Assembly (NCBI RefSeq): GCF_017654505.1
Contig: NC_054537.1
Coordinates: forward strand, 62,927,145-62,991,144
From: Polyodon spathula
Lineage: Eukaryota; Chordata; Actinopteri; Acipenseriformes; Polyodontidae
Direction of reading: 5' to 3'
DNA length: 64,000 bases
Shown: one piece after another, positions 37,002-47,239 of the stretch
How the letters are laid out: each line of letters opens with the position of its first letter
Position numbering within the stretch: position 1 is the stretch's first letter
Position numbers and translations under genes: made by a program
Notes under the pieces: generated by a model
Databases searched by the model: none
What the model saw: the letters and a program-made list of their open reading frames with translations, nothing else
Told to the model about the DNA's origin: nothing

Positions 37002-37331
37002 GAGTGGTGGTGGTGTGTGGTGGGTTCTCAGTGGTAGTAATGAAGATGCTACTAGGAATTGTTTATGGCTCCTTAAAATGGTGTTTAATATTTGCTATTC
37101 AGAAAATTGATTTAGCTCCTTTAGACTTCCCAGTAACAACAACACGAACACTCCACAACAAAACCCCAAGCTGCACGCAGGCATTCCTAAATAGTGTTCC
37201 CCCTGAACCCTGTTGGCTCACACAAACAGGGGTACATTTACACAACACGGTCCAATCGCTCAGACCCTTTGCCCCGCACAAACAGCTGACTGGCAGAACC
37301 GAACCAACCAGCCAACACAGACCACTATCTA

Positions 37332-38971
37332 CAGTGGCTTGCGAAAGTATTGACCCCCCTTGGCATTTTTCCTATTTTGTTGCCTTACAACCTGGAATTA
37401 AAATGGATTTTTATTTGGATTTCATGTAATGGACATACACAAAATAGTCCAAATTGGTGAAGTGAAATGAAAAAAAGAACTTGTTTCAAAAAATTCTAAA
37501 AAATAAATAATGGAAAAGTGGTGCGTGCATATGTAGTCACCCCTTTTGCTATTAAGCCTCTAAATAAGATCTGGTGCAACCAATTACCTTCAGAAGTCAC
37601 ATAATTAGTTAAAGAAAGTCCACCTGTATGTAATCTAAGTGTCACATGATCTGTCACATGATCTCAATATATATACACCTGTTCTGAAAGGCCTGCAACA
37701 CCACTAACCAAGGGGCACCACCAAGCAAGCGGCACCATGAAGACCAAGGAGCTCTACAAACAGGTCAGGGACAAAGATGTGGAGAAGTACAGATCAGGGT
37801 TGGGTTATAAAAAAATATCTGAAACTTTGAACATCCCACGGAGCACCATTAAAGCCATTGTTAAAAAATAGAAAGAATATGGCACCACAACAAACCTGGC
37901 AAGAAAGGGCCGCCCACCAAAACTCATGGACCAGGCAAGGAGGGCATTAATCAGAGAGGCAACAAAGAGACCAAAGATAACCCTGAAGGAGCTGCAAAGC
38001 TCCACAGCGGAGATTGGAGTATCTGTCCATAGGACCACTTTAAGCCGTACACTCCACAGAGCTGGGCTTTACGGAAGAGTGGCCAGAAAAAAGCCATTGC
38101 TTAAAGAAAAAAATAAGTAAACACGTTTGGTGTTCGCCAAAAGGCATGTGGGAGACTCCCCAAACATATGGAAGAAGGTACTCTGGTCAGATGAGACTAA
38201 AATTGAGCTTTTTGGCCAGCAAGGAGAACGCTATGTCTGGCGCAAACCCAACACCTCTCATCACCCCGAGAACACCATCCCCACAGTGAAGCATGGTGGT
38301 GGCAGCATCATGCTGTGGGGATGTTTTTCATCGGCAGGGACTGGGAAACTGGTCAGAATTGAAGGAATGATGGATGGCGCTAAATACAGGGAAATTCTTG
38401 AGGGAAACCTGTTTCAGTCTTTCAGAGATTTTAGACTGGGACGGAGGTTCACCTTCCAGCAGGACAATGACCCTAAACATATTGCTAAAGCAACACTCGA
38501 GTATTAAGGGGAAACATTTAAATGTCTTGGACTGGCCTAGTCAAAGCCCAGACCTCAATCCAATTGAGAATCTGTGGTATGACTTAAAGATTGCTGTACA
38601 CCAGCGGAACCCATCCAACTTGAAGGAGCTGGAGCAGTTTTGCCTTGAAGAATGGACAAAAATCCCAGTGGCTAGATGTGCCAAGCTTATAGATACATAC
38701 CCCAAGAGACTTGCAGCTGTAATTGCTGCAAAAGGTGGCTCTACAAAGTATTGACTTTGGGGGGGTGAATACTTATGCACGCTCAAGTCTTCTTTTTTTT
38801 GTCATATTTCTTGTTTGTTTCACAATAAAAAATATTTTGCATTTTCAAAGTGGTAGGCATGTTGTGTAAATCAAATGATACAACCCCCCAAAAAATCAAT
38901 TTTAATTCCAGGTTGTAAGGCAACAAAATAGGAAAAATGCCAGGGGGGGTCAATACTTTCGCAAGCCACTG
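37332..38971 (+). mobile_element. Tc1-like transposon, complete from end to end
   Basis: 1640 bp with nearly identical terminal inverted repeats of about 80 bp, each starting CAGTGGCTTGCGAAAGTATT and running through CCTTACAACCTGGAATTAAA. TA dinucleotides flank it (37330-37331 and 38972-38973). It carries one transposase on the plus strand with only three disabling changes. The inverted repeats differ at very few positions in the outer 75 bp, so this is one of the youngest insertions in the window. It sits inside an older LTR. Confidence 0.95.
37737..38754 (+). pseudogene. Tc1-like transposase, three lesions
   Basis: Starts with ATG at 37737 (MKTKELYKQVRDKD) and ends at KGGSTKY plus stop at 38754, close to the usual 340 residues. 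It has a paired-type helix-turn-helix region (ISETLNIPRSTIKAIV, then ITLKELQSS with VHRTTLSRTLHRAGL). A DDE domain follows with all three acidic residues: Asp in WSDETKIELF, Asp in QQDNDPKH, and Glu in [11 protein letters not shown]. The glycine-rich KHGGGSIMLWG box is intact. Damage is one TAG at about 37868 (likely from Trp), one TAA at 38118-38120 (in frame with the next block), and a frame change after ATLEY at about 38505 consistent with loss of two T. No functional protein can be made as it stands. Confidence 0.95.
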
Positions 38972-40361
38972 TACATACAGCAGCACTGCGCACGTGACCC
39001 CCAGGCAGTGCACCAGCACTGCCTAGATACAAAACATGCTTCCACTCACAGACTCACACAGGGTGACACACAAATGGTGGGGAAGACAGGACAGCAGACA
39101 ATATCCTTTCCATGAGACTTTAAACTTTAAAACAAGGCTCTATCAGTACTACAGTACTTTGTGGGCTTTGAAAATTCCACTTCACCACGTTGCTAACCAA
39201 CAAAATTTCTAATATACATTTTCAAATAAAATAAAGGCAGCTTTGGTATGTGTGTGCTAAATTTTACAGCGTAACTCATTTATAGACTTCAGCCAACAAG
39301 CACTTCACAACTAATAAATATTGACAACTTTCAAAATCCACCCCTTTTATTTGTAGGACTGTTTAATTTTCTATCCTGAGTAATTCCTCTTTTTCAGGGA
39401 CAAAAAGCTTAAGAGATACCACTCAGTCGCTGCTGAGGTGTTAAGTCAGAGTCAAGACTCATGATTGTTTTTTGAATCCTAATTAAAAATGGAGATTGAT
39501 ACAAACTCCTTCCAATTCCTTTTCACCTCAGAGCCAAGATGTGCTTCCAGACGACAGAGCTGTAAATAGATTTCACATTTTATGAAAGAATAAAAAGTGT
39601 ACAACGCATAAAGATACCTGCATAAAGCATTTGCAACAATTGCTTTTCTACTTTCTTCAAAAGAATTTTAACCACTGCAGTAACATTTAACTGCTTCTAC
39701 TGGGAAATATTTTCAGTGATTCCAGTCAAATTCACTGTCTCACATTATAGTGTTTTCTTTTATTGTACTTTAGTACTGAATAGCTACTGTATACTTTTCT
39801 TTTTTGCCTCCATGTATTTCTCCAATGTAATAAGTCCAGTTTTATAAAATGACTAAGTTGTCTGATTGTTTGTAAGAAATCTCATGGCCGTGCAGGAATT
39901 TTTTGCAGATCTCATTTTGTAATCAGAGTGAACACTAAATCTTGGGACTTTAATTGCCCATTTTATAAATACAATAGCACACTCCAGGGTGTGCATCATT
40001 TATGGAAGTCATAACTATTGCACACAACAGCACAGAATAACTGAAGGTCAATCGGTATCACACTGATAAGCAAATTGGCTTTTTACACAGGAGTGCTGCA
40101 AAGGCTGCCGACGAGCTATCGCTCCCTGGAGGACAAAGGCCAGCCCTGCAGTTGTACTCTTGTATGTCTGGCCAGTAAGGTGCACTGTAGAGAAACTGCC
40201 CTGCCAATTTTGCTTACCTAACCCACAGGAGACTCACAGTTAATAGAACTGAGCCTAAAATATGAAGTTAAACTAGGTTCATAAAGTAATGCATACAGGA
40301 GATGGAGCAAGTCCTCTGACCTGTTTTGCCATTACTGTACTTCGCTAAAAATAAATATAAT

Positions 40362-40363
<2 letters not shown>

Positions 40364-40435
<72 letters not shown>

Positions 40436-40436
40436 C
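40364..40436. repeat. (AAT)n microsatellite
   Basis: About 24 AAT units. A shorter CATA/CA repeat lies at about 40775-40826. Confidence 0.97.
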
Positions 40437-40859
40437 TGCAATTTAAACTAAATACATTTTTCCAAAGCATTTTTTTAGTACAAACAAGAAATTAGTTAGA
40501 AAGGCTAATAAGCCTTTTTAAATGTAAGCACAAGGTAATGAAGCCGGATGCACAATTTCCCACTGTGTGTACAGGGACAAGTTTCCAAGGAAACTTCCAG
40601 AAAGAACACCCAGTGCATGGGAAATATCCTCAAGCTGGGTTTTGCATTGAGAAAAACAAAAGCACATTTCTTTTTTATTTGTATTCCTTTCTGCACTTCC
40701 TAAGCTAAACTGTTGTCACACTATACGTTTTTGATAGGTAATATGAAAGGCAATATATACAGTAATAATATACATATATACATACATACATACATACATA
40801 ATTACATACATACATACACACACATGTTTACAGTAATATATGTAAGCAATAATGCACAA

Positions 40860-42860
40860 CAGGGTGTGGGATATATTAAGTTTGAGCTGACGAGATATTT
40901 GGAGGAAATGCATACAGATTCAAAAAGGCAGGAGCCTATGTCAGTTCCTTCAGACATCACACCTATCAATCCACCCGAATACCAAATGGAGGACTGTGCA
41001 CCTAAGTGGAAAGAAGTAGAGCAAGCTGTGAAAAAAGCAAGGGCATCATCATCTCCATGGCCTGATGGAGTTCCATACAGAGTGTACAAGAGTGCTTCTG
41101 GAGTTCTACGAATCCTATGGAAATTGATGAAAGTGGCATGGGAAAAACAGGTTGTATCAAGAGCATGGCGCCAAGCAGGTGGAGTTTTTATACCAAAAGA
41201 AAAAGATTCTACAAGCATTGGTCAGTTTCGTCCTATTTCCCTATTAAATGTAGAAGGCAAGATTTATAGATTGTAAGGTAGATTGTAAACCTACCTATTA
41301 AAGAACTGCTTCATTGACACGTTAGTCAAAAAGCAGGCATTCCAGGTTTCCCAGGATGCTTAGAACACATCAGCGTAATCTGGCAATATCAATCAGCAAT
41401 AAAGAAAAAGTAGTGGCATTCCTGGATTTGGCTAATGCACGTGGTTCAGTGCCACATGAACGTCTTTGGGCAGCATTTGATTTTTTAGCATACTGATGAC
41501 AATAACAAATTTAGTGAAAGCCTACTTTGGAGAATGCCAAGAATGCTGTGGCCAATGACCATGTATGAGATTTCCTTGACAACAGTTGAGAAGCTTGAAG
41601 CTTTAATCAGTTCATATGTCAGGAAATGGTTGGGAGTTCCACACTGCCTCAGCAGAGTGGAACTTTATGGTAAAGGAATACTGCAGCTACCAACCTCTGC
41701 TCTAACCGAAGAGTTTAAGTGCGCCAAAGTCCAACTGAAAATGACATTAGTAGATTCATGTGACAAATGCGTAAGGGAGGCAGCACCTGTGTTGAAAACT
41801 GGAAGAAAATGGGCAGCAAAGAAAGCTGTGGAAGATGCTCAGCCTGTCTTTCAAATCGGAAATATTATGGGGCAAGTTCAGCATGGAAAAGTAGGTCTTG
41901 GTCTCAGTTCAGCTCCTCCTACATGGCACAAGGCAACCTCAGCTCAACAGAGGAAGATGGCAGTCAATGAGGTGCAAAAGCAGGAGTAGAGGATAAGGTG
42001 TGTAAAGGCCGTTTTTGAATGAGATGGGAGAGTGTGGAACAAAGGAAAATCAGCTGGCAAGACAGATGGGCAATGGAACAGAGCAGGATCAGTTTCCTCA
42101 TCAGATCAACATATGATGTTCTCCCATCACCACAGAACCTAAACTACTGGGTGGGTGAGGATCCCTCATGTCCTTTATGTTCATCACCTGCAACATTAAA
42201 GCACATTTTGACAGGAAGTAAGGTGGGTCTTAGCCAAGGACTGTTTACTTGGTGCCATGTCCAGGTGCTGCGATGTTTGGCCTTAGCATTGGAAGACAAA
42301 CGTACCCTGACCAATAAGTTGCCACCAGTTCCGTCAAAGCATTACACACAAAAGACAATATTCCTCCATCCAGGAGAGCAACCACCAAGAAAAGGTGTTA
42401 AAACCAAGCCTTGCCCTGGACAGCTGGAAGCAGCTAGAGACTGGAAGATGCTGGCAGATGTTGGAAAACGGCTTATTTTTCCACTGAGATTGCTACCACT
42501 AACCTTCGACCAGACATTGCCTTGTGGTCTGGATTAACACGCCATATTCATCTGGTTGAGTTAACAGTGCCATAAGAAGATGCTGTGGATGAGGCATATG
42601 AGAGGAAGAAACTTTGGTATGCTCAACTAGCTGCTGAAGAGGAACAGCGAGGATGGCGAGTCCGAGTTTACCCAGTGGAGGTGGGTTGTCGAGGATTTGT
42701 GGCACACTCTACAACCCGGTTTCTCAGAGATGTCGGGTTCAGTGGCCAAGAGTTGTGTCGCACAGTGAAGAACTTATCTAAAGCAGCAGAAAGGAGCAGC
42801 AACTGGCTGTGGTTGAGAAAGAAAGATTCTGGATGGGGATCTCAAGCACAGTAGAAAGAA
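40860..42860 (+). pseudogene. Non-LTR retrotransposon with restriction-like endonuclease (copy 2)
   Basis: Plus-strand LINE protein remnant. In order: the RT start with ARASSSPWPDGVPYRVYK and GQFRPISLLNVEGKIY (about 41035-41270); DLANARGSVP (about 41430); then a jump to RMLWPMTMYE at 41535 that removes the YxDD catalytic region. Next come EKLEALISSYVRKWLG and LPTSALTEEFKCAKVQL. Then a zinc knuckle CPLCSSPATLKHILTGS (about 42170), in which the last Cys of C-x2-C-x7-H-x4-C is Ser. Finally RPDIALWSG and, after a stop, the block AYERKKLWYAQLA preceded by VELTVP (about 42507-42640). The RPD...ELTVP pair is the PD-(D/E)xK endonuclease of R2/NeSL/Hero-type LINEs. Multiple frameshifts and stops make it inactive. 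It is the same family as 3290-4245. Confidence 0.85.
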
Positions 42861-43330
42861 AGCAACACTGATGTACGGGTAAGTAGGCTGGGCTGAGCTG
42901 AGTGGGGGATGGAGGGGGGTGATGCTGGGTCACCAGAATCACTGTTGAGCCCACTTGAGGTGTCGTGGGCTAGTCGACGAAATACCGAGGATGGAAGGTG
43001 CCCACTTGAAGACCCCAGAGATGTACCCTACTTATCTCAATCCAGACGGTTGTCATGCTGATGCGCTGGGCAGACCACACTGGGTTAATCCCCGGAGCCA
43101 GCATCACAGCCATTGTGTGTGCTGATGCACTAGGGAGGCAAAATAAGCTGATCCCTGGAGCCAGCATAACACTTCAGCAATCAACACTAGACAGAAGGAT
43201 ATCTACATCATCAGATGGAAAGCAACGCAAATGGATGGAGATGCAGATGGATCACATTAGTTTACTGTAAAGCTACATCTTAGTTGGTGCTTATCTTGGC
43301 GAGAGCCGAGTTCAAATCAGCATGAAGTTT
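42861..43330 (+). mobile_element. 3' untranslated region of the RLE-type LINE
   Basis: GC-richer sequence following the last coding block of the LINE. It contains two tandem units of about 64 bp (43056-43119 and 43120-43169), each with TGCTGATGC and GAGCCAGCAT. It probably ends near AGTTTAACAT at 43330, where base composition changes. An A-run at 43488-43501 lies beyond. Whether it belongs to the element is unclear. Confidence 0.6.
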
Positions 43331-43357
43331 AACATCTACTCTCATGTAATGGAAATC

Positions 43358-43427
43358 ATAATATCCACACGCCCTGGGTACGTTATAAATCGAGTGGCTT
43401 TAATCTCCTGGGGTGTGTGGATATTAT
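43358..43427. repeat. Inverted repeat, arms about 22 bp
   Basis: ATAATATCCACACGCCCTGG at 43358 faces CTCCTGGGGTGTGTGGATAT ending near 43427. The arms pair with a few mismatches around a loop of about 26 bases. It follows the LINE 3' end closely. Confidence 0.75.
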
Positions 43428-43934
43428 AGTATATCCCACACCCTGCAGTGCCTTATTGCACTTATAAAATGGATCAACCAACATTACAAAAAAAAAAAAA
43501 AACACGTAAAAACATGTTTTAATTAACAAAAAAAGTAATTTTTATTAAATATCCTTCCACCTCTTCCTAACCTTAGAAAAAACCAATCCCTTAAAACATT
43601 TTAAAAAATGCACTCATTAAAAAATAATTCCAGATTTTAATCTGAACATTGCCATTGAAAGTGCAGTTTTGATTCATTACACTTCTTGTAATTCTTGGTT
43701 TATTCATTACATTTTAAAGTAAAATATTATAAGTCTCTTTTAAGAGGGACCCAAATCTTTTGTGAAAAGCTGAAAGTTTAGGAGATATTTTTTAAACTAT
43801 TTATTTTCAAAATGGGATAGGGAAACGCCACAGGTCATGGAGAATGAACAGAGCGATCAGAATGGCGAGTTTTGAATTTATTTGAATACTTTTGCTTTTT
43901 ATCACTACTTTAATTAATCACTGGTGTACGATTC

Positions 43935-43980
43935 ATAGATGGGCCAAATGGCCTTTTCTCATTCTAGAATTTTTATGTCC
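43935..43980 (+). mobile_element. Possible SINE/LINE conserved tail
   Basis: GATGGGCCAAATGGCCTTTT followed by CTCATTCT resembles a tail phrase shared by many fish SINEs. It is also like the minus-strand phrase at 27120-27150. No promoter boxes are attached. Confidence 0.3.
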
Positions 43981-46449
43981 TCTTAACCTGAGATAATAGC
44001 CTATAAGCGAATCAAAAGCATTCTTTCAGGAGGTCATATTATAAACTGTACCCATTTTCTCATTTACTGAACGAGAGATCAACTTATCCCCAGGTTAGCA
44101 AGGAAAGAGCAGTCGTAAAATACAGGTGGTGTGTGTGTCTTTCCATGAGCAGATCAAGGTCGTGCTCCATTACCTTTACCCAGAAAGTGCGTCAGCACTG
44201 GCGATCTGCGTAAGTGTGTTGTTAGCTGTCCCAATCAGCATCATCTGACCCTTTTGCTACACTGCAAAAGGTGCTGCTGAAGTTAACCAGCAGAGCTTTG
44301 TTAAAAAAAAAGTGCTAACCCTTGAAGTAAAACTTATGTTCTTTTTAAGATTATTGCTGTCCTGCTGGATCCTAGTAGCTGTAGGTTACAGAATATGGTT
44401 TGATTGCAGCTGGACAATTGTAGTGCGTTTGAGCAGCAGCAACTTTTAATCTTTATCATTTTCTTTGAAAGAGCTGCATATTCTTGTCTGACATAAAGCA
44501 CAAGTAAAGAACTGGACATTCATGCACTACTGTCATTATCCCACGAAGGAGCATAACATAAACATGGCAGTCACTGAGTAATCTGTATATATAACTAATA
44601 TGGACAATAAAGTATGTCACATTCAGGGAATTACTTTCCTTAAATCAAATTCTTCAATTACTTGCTGTAATTAGGAGCACTGCATTTATCCTAGTCAATC
44701 TGTAACTGGATTTAAATTAATTCAAGGATAGATTCCAAAATGAGATCTGGTAAAAAAAAAAAAAAAAAATTCACTCTGTTGTATTGATTATGAGATTTTT
44801 GACACTCATACAACATTCCCCCCCCCCCCCTATTTTTTAAAATAAAAAAAAAACACACCACTAAAACTGATGCAATATTATGGCAAGTGCTCTCCAGAAA
44901 ACTGGTAACATCTGCCACCACATTATCAATAGGCTGTAGGGACAACATGGTTGTCCTTTTAACTGTTAATCCAGTTTCTTTAAAATAGACATGCCCCTAC
45001 CCTAATACTATAATCATAATTCAACATTAACCTGCTTATATTCTTACAATACACAGTGTTTTTCTATGTTTATAACGACACACTATAACCAATCATCCAC
45101 ACACCATTTAGAACATTACCCTGTTATGATTCTAGACTCCAAATTACATAGGATCAGTTCACAAACAAAACACTTTCAGTACAGGCACAGAAAGCACAGT
45201 TTGTAAGACAGTTACATCAAGACAGATGTCATGAGTAACTGGGAATTCAAATCCTGTACTGTTTTTCAGCCAGCTGGAGATGTTGTGAAGAAGAGCTACG
45301 ATGCTTTCCACTTGAGTGCACAAGCTTCAATTTGCACCCCATCTGATATAACAAAAGTTGGTTTTAACTGATGGCTACAACAATCAGTTCTGTCGGTTTT
45401 GCTTTGTGTTTGTCACAACCGCAACACACCTGAAGGAAGGGGAATAGGACAATCCTACGTACAAGTCCTGGCACGTTAATGATTTTTAATACAGCCATCT
45501 AGTGCATGCTCAGGATTGCCATGACTAAAAATGCCAAGAATGAGATCACAGCATCAAACCAAACTACAGAGCTAATTAAGGAATACTGTAACTCATTTAA
45601 AAAGATACTGTAATACAGTTTCAAAAGTGCACCATATTGTAAAAAAACAAACAAAAAAAAGTGTTCTAACATAGGAGATCAACTGTACGACAAGGTTTTC
45701 ACAAGTCTTGGACCTTCTTAACCTATGGCAGCACACAGTTGTGCTTGGGACAGAACTATAGCACACAGTAGAATTTTCACAAAGCTGTGCACCTTTTTAA
45801 AATATATTTAAGGTCTGAAGTCGTTTCTTCTTACAGCATTTGACTGCGGTACCACCAAAGGATATCATTGCCCTGGCAACTCTTCTTTGCTAAACCTGCA
45901 AAGGTCAGGCTGGTAAAGCACTGAGGAACAATCTGGCAGCACATGCTGGAACAGCATACAATTACATGACATCACTCCTTCAACAAGTAAAGCATTGTCT
46001 ATTATCTCATCTACAGTATAGGTGTTTCCATCTGCTGCAGTGTGCACCACCCCCCACCCCCACCAACCACAGTATAAAACAATACTGGTTATGTCTAAGA
46101 TTTGTAAAATGTCCTGAAGTTTCCCTATAGTGCATTCCTGCCTGCCTGCCCCAAGAGACATTTGGTGTGCGGCAGTTACCGTACTGCCAGCTACACAGAC
46201 CAACCACAAACCAGATCCCTTTCTACTATAATTAGAATAATTGGTATCAGATGAGGTAGGTTTAATTGGAGAGGAATGCAGACAAGGCTGCAGGGCTGTT
46301 CCTTTCAATAATATGCAGAAAGCACACACACACAATGGCAAACCAACACACAGGCACAAGCGCATCAAGACAACTTTAGTCACATGTACAGTAAAGGCAG
46401 ATGCAGGAAATGTAGTTAGACGGGAACTACATTCAAATTGTGCTGGGGA

Positions 46450-46512
46450 GTGTGTGTGTGTGTGGTGGTGGTGGTGGTAGTGATGTGGGGTGGGGGGGGG
46501 GGGGGGGGGGGG
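46450..46512. repeat. (TG)n(TGG)n and G-tract
   Basis: TG units, then TGG units, then a run of about 20 G. It is a G-quadruplex-capable plus strand. Confidence 0.95.
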
Positions 46513-47239
46513 TAGGGATAAGTGCATCACTAGAGCATTTTAGTCAACCTGCTGCCACCATAAAATAGGTGTCTTATTTTTGTATGGCTTCAGATAATCA
46601 CTGCTTTTGATTGAATACCATCTACGTGTCCCTTATAAAGATTTACCACACTAAATGTGGGTGCTAACTTTGCAGTTTTACCATGTACAAAGCATTTACA
46701 TTACCATAACGTACCATGGTTTACCATGTTTTAAATGTGCTTTACCACTGTACAGTACCTCGGATTTACATTGCATACAATGTTTCACATAGGAAAAACT
46801 GCTGCCCCTCCCAGCAACTGGTCACTTAATATTTTAATCAACCTATGTGAAAAAGTAAAACATAATAAATATATATATTTAAAAAAAAAAATTTCACTTA
46901 GCAACCTTATTTTATTTTAGAAAATCAAAGAAAATATTTCAGAACAATCTGTTTTCAAAAGTTTTCTAAATATTTGTTCCTTATTTTTTTTAACATTAAT
47001 AGTTTGCTCCACAATTTCAAATTCAAATATTTTACACAACAGTTCTTAGCTTACCTGAACTACCTGAATTAAAGCATTTTGTACTGAAAAGGTTTGAGGA
47101 TGTGCAGAATTACATAAGACTAGACTGACATCTAGACAAAAAGAACAAGTAAAAACCACACATAAATATACATAATAAACTGCACTTTCTTTATGCTTTC
47201 ATTTCAATAAACACATGAGGCACAGTCAATCACAATCAT

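Larger units (their letters stand above)
37014..39072 (-). mobile_element. LTR (probably Gypsy-type) split by a Tc1 transposon
   Basis: The LTR reads on the minus strand from about 39072 (TGTGTGTCACCC) to about 37014 (ending CCCACCACACA), just before the tRNA-Leu-like primer-binding site. It is interrupted at a TA by the Tc1 element 37332-38971. Without the insert and one TA it is roughly 417 bp. Its outer end is inferred from the TG...CA rule and is the least certain boundary. The tRNA-Leu-type primer site is common in vertebrate Gypsy elements, hence the class. Confidence 0.55.

Noticed and set aside
45865..46530. 221-codon minus-strand open frame, the longest in the window
   Set aside because: It begins in C/CA-rich low-complexity sequence (complement of the G-tract) and has no family resemblance, no conserved domain and no splice logic. 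Chance open frame.
46676..46760. Repeated TACCATG phrases
   Set aside because: Irregular spacing and short units. This looks like low-complexity sequence, not a defined repeat.
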